A DNA stretch of 42,788 nucleotides from Aeromonas salmonicida subsp. salmonicida (GCF_001643305.1 NZ_LSGW01000011.1:1-42788), one strand, 5' to 3'. Shown: positions 28,610-38,009, counted from the first letter of the stretch. The notes: generated by a model not told the origin, from the sequence alone. Numbers and translations: made by a program.

Positions 28610-29260
28610 TCACGCCTCTTTTGCCACCATCTCTGGTACGTTTATGGCCTTGGATTTGCTTTCAGGTTGCAGCTTTTTCACGTTCCCCTTGTTCTCACCA
28701 GAGACAGCTTTGCTCTCTTCCTGAGATTGGGATTGCCCAATGAACTGGCCTCCCTTTCGAATGGACAGGTTGCCACCTTTGAAAATTCCCTTCATCTTGC
28801 CATTTTCGAGGATCTCGACCTCTGTCGATGTGCAGGTGCCCTCCAAAGTGCCATTGATGGTGACATGGGCAGCGGTCACCTCTCCCTCAACCTTGCCACC
28901 CTCCATGATACGAACAGTCCCCCCGCTAACCAGCAGCGTCCCTATGAATTGTCCGTGTACGTCCAGATTACCTTCTACCTGCAGCTCACCTGCGAATCTG
29001 GCTCCCTGTGCAATCACTGTCATTGCCACATCGGATACCACAGACACCGACTCATTGCGCTTTCGTCCAAACATTCTGACTTTCTCCACCATCAACATCA
29101 GCGCCATCACTAACAGCGGCACTATGGGTAACTTGTAATATGCAGATCCCAGCACATAGAGCAGCAACGCCAGGCCCCAACAGAACCAGATGAAATAAAG
29201 CGCGTCACTTCGTTTTCGCATCGCGATGCGACGCAGGATCCTTTCAGGTACAACCGTCAT
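28610..29260 (-). CDS. Membrane-anchored bactofilin
   Basis: Encodes 216 residues from ATG 29260, which has GAGGGA eight bases upstream. Two hydrophobic segments (about 21-41 and 44-58) form a hairpin anchor. They are followed by a right-handed beta-helix bactofilin domain (about 78-175) made of short repeats such as VEGNLDVHGQFIGTLLVSGG and GGKVEGEVTAAHVTINGTL. The tail (176-216) is hydrophilic. Bactofilins polymerise without nucleotide into filaments that organise wall enzymes, polarity or appendages. Many bind the membrane by a short N-terminal amphipathic stretch; a full two-span anchor as here is a less common form. No wall-hydrolase partner is adjacent. Confidence 0.87.
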   Translation of the reverse strand: MTVVPERILRRIAMRKRSDALYFIWFCWGLALLLYVLGSAYYKLPIVPLLVMALMLMVEKVRMFGRKRNESVSVVSDVAMTVIAQGARFAGELQVEGNLDVHGQFIGTLLVSGGTVRIMEGGKVEGEVTAAHVTINGTLEGTCTSTEVEILENGKMKGIFKGGNLSIRKGGQFIGQSQSQEESKAVSGENKGNVKKLQPESKSKAINVPEMVAKEA

Positions 29261-29297
29261 TGACCATTCCCTCTTGCGGGTGCATGGATTCAAGACC

Positions 29298-29339
29298 GGG
29301 GTCACGACCCCTGGTTATGTCTTTCCCGCAATATGCGGG
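29298..29339 (-). promoter_or_regulatory. Paired hairpins in the bactofilin leader
   Basis: Two compact inverted repeats lie 38-80 bases before the bactofilin start: GGGGTCACGACCCC (29298-29311) and CCCGCAATATGCGGG (29325-29339). Neither has a T run in the minus-strand direction. They could be operators or leader-RNA structures. Confidence 0.4.
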
Positions 29340-29382
29340 TATGGACCTAGCTCAAGCGACCATATTGCGAAAACTCTGAAAC

Positions 29383-29409
29383 AAAAAAGCCCCACCATCT
29401 GGCGGGGCT
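29383..29409 (-). terminator. sbcC terminator
   Basis: In minus-strand reading AGCCCCGCC pairs with GGTGGGGCT (one G-T pair) across loop AGAT, followed by six T. It starts 28 bases after the sbcC stop. Confidence 0.85.
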
Positions 29410-29437
29410 GCCGACCCTCAATGAAGTAAATCAGGAT

Positions 29438-32400
29438 TCAGGGCAACACCACCCGACTCTCACCACCACCGAGGGCCTCGACCCGAATTTGCACACCGAT
29501 CCGCTCCACCAGGGTCTGCACATGGGAGATGACGCCTATCTGGCGGCCGGCCGCCTGCAGCGAGTCCAGGCTGGAGAGCGCGAGATCCAGGCTGTCCGGA
29601 TCCAGGGTGCCGAAGCCCTCGTCGATAAACAGCGACTCGACCTGGGTCTGGCGCGACGATAGGCTGGAGAGGGCCAGCGCCAGCGCCAGCGACACCAGGA
29701 AGCTCTCGCCGCCGGAGAGGGAGTCCACAGAGCGCACCTCGTCCCCCATGTCCAGATCCACCACCTGCAGCGCCAGATCCGTGCCGGGTACCCGCTCCAA
29801 CCGGTAGCGCGGCGACAACTCGCCGAGCTGGGCATTGGCCTCTAGCAGCAGACGCTCCAGGGTGAGGCTCTGGGCGAAGGTGCGCAGCTTGGCGCCGCTG
29901 GCGGAACCGATAAGCTCGGACAACTGCTGCCAGTGATCCGTCACCGCCTGCTGGCAACTCAGCGCCTCTTGCAAGGAGCCAGCCTTGAGGGCCGCCGCCT
30001 CGGCCTGGGCCAGCGTACTCTTGCACTGGAACAGCTGCTCCTCCAGCTCGCGGCAATGGGCCTCGCAAGCGCCAAGGCGCTCGGCAAGGGCCTCGGTGGA
30101 GAGCGCCGTCAGTTCGCCGTGATGCTCGCGATAACGCTCCCGTTTCACCTCCTCCAGCGCCAGCGCCCGTTGGCGTTCGGCCAGCCTGGTACGCGCCTCG
30201 GCCAGGGCATCATCCAGCCCCTGCAGGGCTGTGCGGCGGGCCTTGAGCTCCTCCGGATGGATGGCCAGCAATCGGCGCAGATCATATTCGGCAATCCCGA
30301 GCCTGGTGGCATGGGCAGCCCAGCGCCCCAGTACCTCGCGGCGGCGGCGACTGCTCACCTGTTTGTCCTGCTCAAGATGGGTCAACCGTGTCTTGAGCTC
30401 TGTCTGTCGCTCCCTTGCGGCCCGCAGTGCGCCCACCGCCTCTTCGAGTTGATTGGCTCCCCGTGAAAGTCGCTGCTGCCATTCGCCCTCGACCTCGGCG
30501 ATGGCACGTCCCCCAAGACACGCCTCGCGGCTGGCCAGCAGTCCCTGGCGCTGTTGCTCGGCCTCCTTGTAGTCGCGCTCCAGCTTGTACAGCTGTTCAT
30601 TCTGGCTCTGAACCCTTGCCTCCTGCGCACTGAGCGCCGGGGTCAGGCTGGCAAGTTCGCTGCCCAGCTGCTCCCACTCGCGCTGTCCGTGCAGATAGGC
30701 CTCGCAGGTCTGCTGCCATTCGAGCCACTGCCGGCTGCCGAGCCATTGACGCCAGGGTTCGGCCCCCATCTGTTCATCGAGCCGGGTTTCACCCTGAACC
30801 AGGCGCTGGCGCAGTGTGACTTCCTGCTCGGCCAGCGCTTTGAGCTCGGCCTCCCACTCTATCTTCTTCCGCTCGGCCTCCTGCCACTGCTGTTCAAACT
30901 GCTGATGACGGGTTGTGAGCTGAGTCAGCTGATTGCGCAGCCCCATCAGCATCTGCTGGCCTTGCTGGGCCTGTTGCAGCTGTCGCTGTCCGGCCACCAG
31001 ACCCAGCTCCAGCGCCTCCCCCTGTGCCAAGAGATGCGCCAGCAGATCCGCCCACTCTGCGGGGCTTTGCCGCAAGGGCAGCCCGTGGCCCAACAAGGTC
31101 TCACCACCCCACTGCAACCAGCGCTGGGTCAGCTGTTCGGCTCTCGCCTCCAGCTCGGGTTGGTGTTGCTGGCGGGCAACCAGCTGACGAGTCAGATCGA
31201 CACGCTCGCTCTCTCCCTGAATATGTTGATGATTGAGTCGCTCCCACTCCAGCTCCAGCTGACGGACTCGCTCGGCCAGTTGCGCCAGTATGCCGGCCAC
31301 CTGCGGCTGGCTCTGGCGATAGGGATGCTCCTCTGCGCCACACAGCGGGCAGGGAGTGCCGTCGCTGAGCACGTGACGATACTGCTCGAAGCTGGCGACG
31401 GCACGGGCCTGATCCAGCGCATGACGCGCCTCGTCACGCTGAAGCCCGAGTCGCTCCAGCGCAGGCACCAGCTCCTCGTGCTGGATGGCCAATCGGGTGA
31501 GGTGCTGCTCCAGCAGTGCCATCTCTTGCAACAAGCGCTCCTGTTGCTCGCTGTGATTACGGCCTGCCTCCGCCAGCTCCAGCAATTGGCGCACCCGTGC
31601 CAACTGCTCGGTCTGGGTCTGACGCTGCTCCTGCGCCTTGGCGACCTGACCATCCCACTCCTGCGCCTGCAACTGGTCGTGCTGCTGTTGCAGCCGGGCG
31701 CGCTCCTGCTGCCAGTAGTCCCGCTCCTGCTGTCCCTGCTCCAGCCGGCTGTTGAGATCCCGCAGGGCATGGCTCTTGTGCTCACGGCTTTGCAGCAGAT
31801 GTTGCAGCTGATCCCGTCCCTCGGCCCAATCCTGCATGGCTGCCAGCAGGGGTTGCCACTGGCGTGCCAGGGGTGCCAGCGCCTTGCGCTCCTCGAGCCA
31901 GAGCGCCCATTGCTGACGCCGCACCTCGAGCGCCTGCACCCGGCTCGCCTGCTGTTGCCACTCCTGTTGCAGGGCGACTTGCAGCGCGCGGGCCTGCGCC
32001 CCCTGCTGCTGAACTTCCTGCAACTGGCTGCTCTTCTCCCTGATGCGGGTATCGAGCTCCTGCGCCCGCTTGAGTTCGGGTTGCAGCGCCCCCCATTCGC
32101 GCTCGGCGGCTATCTTGTCGGCCAGCAGTTGCTGCTCTCGCAGCGCGGCCTGCTGCTGGGTCTGCTCGACCTGTTCGAGCTCGGGACCCAGCTGGCCAAT
32201 GAGCTGCTCCTGCTGCTGCACTTCCAGGGTGAGACGAGCAAGTTCATCGTGATCGGCGCGGGCCACCTGGGCCTGCTCGGCGCGGCCAAACTCCTCCCGC
32301 TCGGGAGCCGCCTGGGCGTGAGCCGCCTCGGCGGCGGCCAGTGCCGTCTGCCCCTCCTCGCAAGCCAGCAACTGGGCGGCGATGCGGCTGTTGAGGTCCC

Positions 32401-33190
32401 GCAAGTCCTGCAACAGCTGGCGCTGCTGCTGCTCGTGCTTGAGGCCGGTGGAAAGGCCCAGCTGCTGGGCTACCCACTGCTCGCGAGTGGCCTCGTCCAT
32501 CAGCGCAACGTCGCCGAGGCGTTGCCCGATGGCGGCCAATTTTTGCTGCTCCTCCCGCGCCCGTTCATGGGTCTGGATGGAGATGGCGGAATAGAGCTCG
32601 GTGCCCGTCATCCGTTCGAGCAGGGCGGAGCGCTCGTCGGCGCTCGATTTGAGAAACGCGGCGAACTCCCCCTGGGGCAGGATCACGGCGCGGCGAAACT
32701 GCTCCCAGGAGAGCCCCACCAGTTCATCGATGCGATCCTGCAGCTCCCGCTTGCTGCCGGAGAAGACCTGACCCGACGCCACGTCGGTCAGGCTGCGCTC
32801 CTGGGCCTGAAAACGCCCCTCGGAACGGTTGCGCGCCCGGCGCACCGCCCAGCGGGCCAGCCAGATGCGGCCATCGCAGCCGCGAAACCGTACCTCGGCA
32901 CAGCCGCTGGCGTGGCCGCGACTGAGGATGCCCCGCACGTCGTTGGCCTTGAGCTTCTCCTCGTCATCCGCTCGGCCCACCTCGGCCACGTGCTTGCGGT
33001 TGGCGATAAAGCGCGGCATCTCGTCGTACAGCGCCAGACAGATGGCATCGAGCAAGGTGCTCTTGCCGGCACCCGTGTTGCCCGTGATGGCAAACAGCCC
33101 TGCGGCGCCGAGCGCCCCCTTGGTAAAGTCGATGGTGAAGGCCCCGGTCAGGCTGGCCAGGTTCTCACCGCTGAGGGACAGGATCTTCAT
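29438..33190 (-). CDS. sbcC: Nuclease SbcCD subunit C
   Basis: Encodes 1250 residues, about 200 more than E. coli SbcC (1048). It is a Rad50-like SMC ATPase: the N-terminal half has Walker A GNTGAGKSTLLDAI (about 37-50), then long coiled coils rich in Gln, Glu and Leu meet at a zinc hook CPLC near residue 613. The C-terminal half has signature DSLSGGESFLVSLALALAL and Walker B SLFIDEGFGTLD. With SbcD it cuts hairpins and protein-blocked DNA ends. The extra length lies in the coiled coils. ATG 33190 overlaps the sbcD stop as ATGA, so the genes are coupled. Confidence 0.96.
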   Translation of the reverse strand: MKILSLSGENLASLTGAFTIDFTKGALGAAGLFAITGNTGAGKSTLLDAICLALYDEMPRFIANRKHVAEVGRADDEEKLKANDVRGILSRGHASGCAEVRFRGCDGRIWLARWAVRRARNRSEGRFQAQERSLTDVASGQVFSGSKRELQDRIDELVGLSWEQFRRAVILPQGEFAAFLKSSADERSALLERMTGTELYSAISIQTHERAREEQQKLAAIGQRLGDVALMDEATREQWVAQQLGLSTGLKHEQQQRQLLQDLRDLNSRIAAQLLACEEGQTALAAAEAAHAQAAPEREEFGRAEQAQVARADHDELARLTLEVQQQEQLIGQLGPELEQVEQTQQQAALREQQLLADKIAAEREWGALQPELKRAQELDTRIREKSSQLQEVQQQGAQARALQVALQQEWQQQASRVQALEVRRQQWALWLEERKALAPLARQWQPLLAAMQDWAEGRDQLQHLLQSREHKSHALRDLNSRLEQGQQERDYWQQERARLQQQHDQLQAQEWDGQVAKAQEQRQTQTEQLARVRQLLELAEAGRNHSEQQERLLQEMALLEQHLTRLAIQHEELVPALERLGLQRDEARHALDQARAVASFEQYRHVLSDGTPCPLCGAEEHPYRQSQPQVAGILAQLAERVRQLELEWERLNHQHIQGESERVDLTRQLVARQQHQPELEARAEQLTQRWLQWGGETLLGHGLPLRQSPAEWADLLAHLLAQGEALELGLVAGQRQLQQAQQGQQMLMGLRNQLTQLTTRHQQFEQQWQEAERKKIEWEAELKALAEQEVTLRQRLVQGETRLDEQMGAEPWRQWLGSRQWLEWQQTCEAYLHGQREWEQLGSELASLTPALSAQEARVQSQNEQLYKLERDYKEAEQQRQGLLASREACLGGRAIAEVEGEWQQRLSRGANQLEEAVGALRAARERQTELKTRLTHLEQDKQVSSRRRREVLGRWAAHATRLGIAEYDLRRLLAIHPEELKARRTALQGLDDALAEARTRLAERQRALALEEVKRERYREHHGELTALSTEALAERLGACEAHCRELEEQLFQCKSTLAQAEAAALKAGSLQEALSCQQAVTDHWQQLSELIGSASGAKLRTFAQSLTLERLLLEANAQLGELSPRYRLERVPGTDLALQVVDLDMGDEVRSVDSLSGGESFLVSLALALALSSLSSRQTQVESLFIDEGFGTLDPDSLDLALSSLDSLQAAGRQIGVISHVQTLVERIGVQIRVEALGGGESRVVLP

Positions 33191-34413
33191 GCGCCGGACT
33201 CCTTCACCTGTTGCAATATCTCTTCAAACGAGGCGACCAGTTCGGCCTCGGGTTCACCGTCAAACTGGCGCTGATAGCAGAGGCGAAACACCTCAGTGGG
33301 GGAAAGCTCATCCAGCCTGCGCTGGTTCTGGCCATCGGCCAGCCCCTGGCCAGAGCCCAGATAGCGGGTACTGATACGGGCCAGGCGTACCGGCTTGCCC
33401 GCTAGCGCCGCCAAGATGCGCTCGCGGATGCGGGCCTCGGGTCTGGGCAGCAGCAGTCGTACTTCGAGGAAGGGCTGTGCCTCGCTGGGCAGCGCCGGCA
33501 GGGACAAGGCCTCTATGGCCTTGAGCGCCCCTTCCAGTTCGCTCTCGGGCAGGCGGATCATCTCCACCGCGCGGGGCACAGGGATCCGCTCCAGCCCCAT
33601 CAATTTGCCCCCCTCAAACGTCACTTCCAGCACCTGATGGTTGTAGTTGGCCTCGGCCAGCGAGAGCGGCAGTGGCGAGCCGCTGTAGTGAACACCCTCG
33701 GCCGGGCTCTGGGCCAGATGGAGGTGACCGAGCGCCGTGTAGTCGGCGCTGGCAAAAATATTGGCAGGCAGGGCATGCTGGTTGCCGCCGAGTACCCGCC
33801 GCTCTGAGAGCTCGGAGAGCTGGCCTGCCGCCAGATAGGCGTGGCCCATGGCGATCAGTGCCTGATCGGGTTCGCAGCGTGCACGACCTTGCGTCAATAC
33901 CTCTTCATAGACCCGCCGTACCCCTTCAATCAGCCGATCCTGACCCTCTTCAAGCTGTTCAACCCTCAGGTCGCTGCTGCGCAGGAAGGGAACGGCGGCG
34001 CACCAGGCGGCTATCTTGCCCTCCCTGTCTTGCAGCGGCACCAGCAGGCGGTCGGTCTCAAGCTTGCCCTCACTGTCACGGCTGATGCTGCCCACCAGAT
34101 GCAGATCAAAGGCCCGCAGCAGTTCGTGAGGGGCATCCAGCTTGGAGGGAGAGTCGTGGTTGCCGCCGATCAGCACCATGTTGAGGTGGGGCATCTCGGC
34201 CCGCAGCCTGGCCAGAAAACGGTAGATCTGCTGCCAGGCGCTGGCGGGGGGATTGGCGGTATCAAACAGATCGCCCGCCACCAGCAGAGCATCGATCTGC
34301 CGCTGCTTGATGGTATCGGTCAACCAGTCGAGGAAGCTGTCGTGTTCGAAGCGGCGTTCATGGCCATGGAGTTGATGACCAAGGTGCCAGTCGGCGGTAT
34401 GCAGGATTTTCAT
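33187..34413 (-). CDS. sbcD: Nuclease SbcCD subunit D
   Basis: Encodes 408 residues (E. coli 400), an Mre11-like metallophosphoesterase. The manganese ligands lie in HTADWHLGH, LVAGDLFD, GGNHDSPSKL and a later GHLH motif. A capping domain follows, and a C-terminal segment (LCYQRQFDGEPEAELVASFEEI) is likely to contact SbcC. It gives the complex its double-strand exonuclease and single-strand endonuclease activity. ATG 34413 begins directly at the conserved MKILHTADWH; the frame is open 22 codons upstream without homology. Confidence 0.96.
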   Translation of the reverse strand: MKILHTADWHLGHQLHGHERRFEHDSFLDWLTDTIKQRQIDALLVAGDLFDTANPPASAWQQIYRFLARLRAEMPHLNMVLIGGNHDSPSKLDAPHELLRAFDLHLVGSISRDSEGKLETDRLLVPLQDREGKIAAWCAAVPFLRSSDLRVEQLEEGQDRLIEGVRRVYEEVLTQGRARCEPDQALIAMGHAYLAAGQLSELSERRVLGGNQHALPANIFASADYTALGHLHLAQSPAEGVHYSGSPLPLSLAEANYNHQVLEVTFEGGKLMGLERIPVPRAVEMIRLPESELEGALKAIEALSLPALPSEAQPFLEVRLLLPRPEARIRERILAALAGKPVRLARISTRYLGSGQGLADGQNQRRLDELSPTEVFRLCYQRQFDGEPEAELVASFEEILQQVKESGA

Positions 34414-34517
34414 GAGAAATCGACTCGGATCCAGGAGAGGTGCCAACGGCACCCGATGGAGACAAGATGAGGATGCCAACCTCTCTTTTCAAGCAAAACA
34501 GGTCGGTGGCGTCAGAT

Positions 34518-34946
34518 TCAGGCGGGCTCGCAACACATCTTGTACTGGGGATGACCGGTGAGGGGATCCGACTCCTCCCCCTGGATCACGAAACCGTGGC
34601 GGCGGTAGAAACGCACCGCCTGCGCATTTTCCACGAACACCCGCGCATGCAATCTGGCCCCCTGCGCCTTGGCCTCCTGCAGCAGGGCATGGCCGACGCC
34701 GCGCCCCTGCCGGTCTGGGCGCACGAACAGGGCAGCCAGGTAATCCTCCACCAGCGCCATGAAGCCGAGCAGCTCGCCGCGCTCCTCGAACACCCAGATG
34801 CGGGCGTGGTCGAGATAGCGGGTGCGCAGATCCTCCTGGGCCTGCCACCAGCAGGAGGCATCGACGAAATCGTGGGCCTGCAGGGAGGCCAGCAACCAGA
34901 TTTCGACGATCTCTTCCATGTCCTCGGACCGACTCGGCCTCAACAT
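34518..34946 (-). CDS. GNAT-family N-acetyltransferase (YjaB-like)
   Basis: Encodes 142 residues. The GNAT fold shows HARIWVFEERGELLGFMAL, the acetyl-CoA pyrophosphate loop RPDRQGRGVGHALL and a C-terminal VENAQAVRFYRRHGFVIQG. E. coli YjaB, an acetyltransferase of unknown substrate, has the same order including the N-terminal SRSEDMEEIVEIW-like helix and the DFV segment. It transfers an acetyl group to an unidentified amine. It is upstream of sbcD on the same strand, with 104 bases between. Confidence 0.85.
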   Translation of the reverse strand: MLRPSRSEDMEEIVEIWLLASLQAHDFVDASCWWQAQEDLRTRYLDHARIWVFEERGELLGFMALVEDYLAALFVRPDRQGRGVGHALLQEAKAQGARLHARVFVENAQAVRFYRRHGFVIQGEESDPLTGHPQYKMCCEPA

Positions 34947-35086
34947 ATTTGCATCCTTGTTAACAATCTGAACACCCGCAGTCTAGGGGACTTTGATGAC
35001 AGGGTTGGGGACGAACATGACTCCCTGTGAACTCGATCGTCCTTTTTTTACGAGAATGATTGGCTGATCACAAAGCGCCTCTCTAG

Positions 35087-35092
35087 TACAAT
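35087..35092 (+). promoter_or_regulatory. -10 box of rdgC
   Basis: TACAAT lies 33 bases before the rdgC start. The -35 is unclear: TTGGCT is 21 bases away, CTGATC 17. Confidence 0.4.
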
Positions 35093-35125
35093 GCCCGCCG
35101 GACAATCTATGAGACCGAGGACGCC

Positions 35126-36037
35126 ATGTGGTTTAAAAACCTGCAGATTTATCGCTTTACCCGCCCCTTTGACCTGACAGTGGATCAGCTGGAAACCCAG
35201 CTCGAGGCCTGTGCCTTCACCCCTTGCGGCAGTCAGGACATGTCCCGGTTCGGTTGGGTCAAGCCCCTTGGCAAATTCGGTTCGACCCTGACCCACTCCG
35301 CCTCAGGCCACATCCTCATCTGTGCCCGCAAGGAAGAGAAGATGCTGCCGGGTACCGTCATCAAGGAGATGCTGGCGGAGAAGGTAGAAGCGATCGAATT
35401 CGAGCAGGGCCGCGCCCTCAAGAAGAAAGAGAAGGAAGCGCTGAAGGAGGAGATACTACACACCCTGCTGCCCCGCGCCTTCAGCCGCACCAGCCAGACC
35501 TTCGCCTGGATCAACCCGGCCGACAATCTGATGGTGGTGGATGCAGGCTCCGCCAAGAAGGCGGACGATCTGCTGGCACTGCTGCGCAAAAGCATAGGCA
35601 CCCTGCCGGTGGTGCCGGTGGCCCTCAAGAACCCGCCCGAAATCACCATGACAGAGTGGCTGAGCGAGGGTAACCTGCCCGCCACCTTCGCACTGGAAGA
35701 TGAAGCCGAGCTGCGCAGTGCCATGGAGCACGGCGGCATCATCCGCTGCAAGCAGCAGGATCTGATGACCGACGAGATAAAGAACCACCTGGCCAACGAC
35801 AAGCTGGTGACCAAGCTGGCTCTGAACTGGGGCGAGACCCTGAGCTTCGTGCTGGGGGACGACCTCTCCATCAAGCGTCTCAAGTTCAGCGAAGAGCTGC
35901 GCGAGCAGAACGACGACGTGACCAGCGAAGATCCCGCCGCCCGTCTGGATGCGGACTTCGCCCTGGTGACCGCCGAGCTGGCCCAGTTCATCCCGGCACT
36001 GTTTGCCGCCCTGGGTGGCGAAGAGCAGTCCATCTGA
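35126..36037 (+). CDS. rdgC: Recombination-associated protein RdgC
   Basis: Encodes 303 residues, exactly the E. coli length. The sequence starts MWFKNLQIYRFTRPF and keeps FGWVKPLGKFG, EKMLPGTVIKEML, the basic ALKKKEKEALKEEI helix and the TFAWINPADNLMVVDAGS strand. RdgC forms a dimeric ring around double-stranded DNA and limits RecA access. In E. coli it is encoded near sbcCD as here, though other genes lie between there. It is a single gene with a strong terminator. Confidence 0.96.
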   Translation: MWFKNLQIYRFTRPFDLTVDQLETQLEACAFTPCGSQDMSRFGWVKPLGKFGSTLTHSASGHILICARKEEKMLPGTVIKEMLAEKVEAIEFEQGRALKKKEKEALKEEILHTLLPRAFSRTSQTFAWINPADNLMVVDAGSAKKADDLLALLRKSIGTLPVVPVALKNPPEITMTEWLSEGNLPATFALEDEAELRSAMEHGGIIRCKQQDLMTDEIKNHLANDKLVTKLALNWGETLSFVLGDDLSIKRLKFSEELREQNDDVTSEDPAARLDADFALVTAELAQFIPALFAALGGEEQSI

Positions 36038-36059
36038 TCAACGCCTGCTTGCATTGCAC

Positions 36060-36085
36060 AAACCGCCCGAGTGGCGGTTTTTTTG
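36060..36085 (+). terminator. rdgC terminator
   Basis: The arms AAACCGCC and GGCGGTTT with loop CGAGT are followed by a run of T. It lies 22 bases after rdgC. Confidence 0.88.
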
Positions 36086-36144
36086 TGTCTGCGGCGCATG
36101 ACCTTTATTGATAAATGAGTAAGGTATTGATCTGGTTCAACAAC

Positions 36145-36174
36145 TTGAGCAACCAGTTCCAATCGTGACATAGT
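36145..36174 (+). promoter_or_regulatory. Candidate ggt promoter
   Basis: TTGAGC (36145-36150) and CATAGT (36169-36174) are 18 bases apart. The start would fall about 30 bases before the ggt ATG. The match is moderate. Confidence 0.35.
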
Positions 36175-36211
36175 CGTCCTTCGCGCTCATAAAACAGACA
36201 AGGAGAGTGTC

Positions 36212-37993
36212 ATGTTGCTCAAACCCGCAGGGCTGGCCGTTGCCTTCGCCCTCCTGGCCGGTTGCGCCAGTGACAAGGGCTTTCACTATGCCCCGCCCCC
36301 CCAGACCCTGATCGCCCCGGAAGCCGCCAGCGGCTGGACAGATAAACAGGGCTGGCAGGGCCATGGCTTCATGGTGGCTGCGGCCAATCCGCTGGCAGTG
36401 GATGCGGGCTACCAGATCATCCGGGCGGGCGGCAGCGCCGTGGATGCCGCCATCGCCGTGCAACTGGTACTGACCCTGGTGGAGCCGCAATCCTCCGGTA
36501 TCGGTGGCGGCTCCCTGCTGCTGGTATGGGATGGCAGCAAGGTTGCGGCTGTAGATGGTCGCGAGACGGCCCCTGCCGCCGCCACGGATCAGCTGTTCAT
36601 GAAGGATGGCAAGCCCATGGCCTTCTATGACGGCGTGGTGGGCGGTCGCTCGGTCGGCGCGCCTGGCACAGTGCGGGCGCTGGCGCTGGCCCATCAGCGC
36701 TATGGCAAGCTGCCCTGGGCTGCGCTGTTCGAGCCCGCCATCACCCTCGCGGAGCAGGGGTTTGTCATCAGCCCGCGCCTCGCCACCCTGCTGGCAAAAG
36801 ACCCCTATCTCGCCAAAGACCCGGATGCCCGCGCCTACTTCTATCTGCCCGACGGCACACCAAGGCCTGCCGGCAGCACGCTCACCAACCCGGCACTGGC
36901 CAAGGTGTTGCGCACCCTGGCCACACAGGGGGCGGATGCCTTCTATCAGGGGCCGCTGGCCCAGGCCATGGTAGCCAAGGTGCGCCAGCATCCCACCAAT
37001 CCCGGTGTGCTGGCGGCGGCCGATCTGGCCAGCTATCGCGCCAAACTGCGCGACGGCCTCTGCTTTGACTACCGCCAGAGCCAGATCTGCGGCTTCCCGA
37101 CCCCCTCCTCCGGCACCATAGCCCTGGGACAGATATTCGGCATGCTGGAGAGCCGCGACATGGCGGCCCTCAAACCTGTGACGACGCCAGAAGGTCAGCT
37201 TGCCGCGTCAAGCGATGCCATCCATCTCTACAGCGAGGCGGCGCGGCTCGCCTTCGCCGATCGCAACCAGTATGTGGCAGACAGCGATTTTGTCAGCGTG
37301 CCGGTCAAGGGGCTGCTGGACAAGGGCTATCTGGCCGAGCGGAGCAAGCTTGTCGGCGAGCGCTCCATGGGGATCGCCCAGCCCGGTATGCCGCCGCTGG
37401 CACTGGCTCGCGGCAAGGATGCGACCCCCGAGCTCCCCTCCACCAGCCATGTCTCCATCGTCGACAAGGCGGGCATGGCGGTCTCCATGACCAGTTCCAT
37501 CGAGGATGGTTTCGGTTCGCGGCTGATGGTCAACGGCTACCTGCTCAACAACCAGCTCACCGATTTTTCCTTCACCTCTGTGGATGCCGCCGGTCTGCCG
37601 GTGGCGAACCGGGTCGAGCCTGGCAAACGGCCACGCTCCTCCATGTCCCCCCTGCTGGTGTTTGACAAGCCAAGCGGCGAGCTGACCATCACGCTGGGCT
37701 CGCCGGGGGGCTCCGCCATCATCAACTACGTGGGCAAGACGCTGCTCGGCACCCAGGATTGGGGGCTGAACCTGCAGCAGGCCATCAATCTGCCCAACTT
37801 CGGCAGCCGCAACGGCCCCACCGAGCTGGAGCTTGGGCGCACACCGGAGAGCGTGGTCGAGGGATTGAAAGCGAGAGGCCACGAAGTGGTACTGAGCGAG
37901 CAGACATCGGGTCTGCAAGGGGTCGAGCGCAATGCCGGCGGCTGGTTCGGCGCCGCCGATCCGAGGCGAGAAGGCATTGCCAAGGGCGAATGA
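36212..37993 (+). CDS. ggt: Gamma-glutamyltransferase, lipoprotein form
   Basis: Encodes 593 residues. The N-terminus MLLKPAGLAVAFALLAGC is a lipoprotein signal with lipobox LAGC and Cys18; Ala and Ser at +2 and +3 predict the outer membrane. The enzyme is an Ntn-hydrolase made as a proenzyme: self-cleavage before Thr411 in PSTSHVSIVD frees the small subunit with Thr as nucleophile. Arg117 in DGRETAP and the GSPGGSAI oxyanion loop are present. It splits gamma-glutamyl bonds such as that of glutathione, by hydrolysis or transfer. E. coli Ggt is a soluble periplasmic protein, so the lipid anchor is a difference. AAGGAGAG precedes ATG 36212. Confidence 0.95.
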   Translation: MLLKPAGLAVAFALLAGCASDKGFHYAPPPQTLIAPEAASGWTDKQGWQGHGFMVAAANPLAVDAGYQIIRAGGSAVDAAIAVQLVLTLVEPQSSGIGGGSLLLVWDGSKVAAVDGRETAPAAATDQLFMKDGKPMAFYDGVVGGRSVGAPGTVRALALAHQRYGKLPWAALFEPAITLAEQGFVISPRLATLLAKDPYLAKDPDARAYFYLPDGTPRPAGSTLTNPALAKVLRTLATQGADAFYQGPLAQAMVAKVRQHPTNPGVLAAADLASYRAKLRDGLCFDYRQSQICGFPTPSSGTIALGQIFGMLESRDMAALKPVTTPEGQLAASSDAIHLYSEAARLAFADRNQYVADSDFVSVPVKGLLDKGYLAERSKLVGERSMGIAQPGMPPLALARGKDATPELPSTSHVSIVDKAGMAVSMTSSIEDGFGSRLMVNGYLLNNQLTDFSFTSVDAAGLPVANRVEPGKRPRSSMSPLLVFDKPSGELTITLGSPGGSAIINYVGKTLLGTQDWGLNLQQAINLPNFGSRNGPTELELGRTPESVVEGLKARGHEVVLSEQTSGLQGVERNAGGWFGAADPRREGIAKGE

Positions 37994-38009
37994 GTGCCAG
38001 CGTATCTTC

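Noticed and set aside
30554..33274. Very long open frame (906 codons) antisense to sbcC
   Set aside because: It mirrors the codon bias of sbcC in a high-G+C sequence. The translation is a low-complexity leucine/glutamine-rich string without domains, and sbcC is unmistakable.
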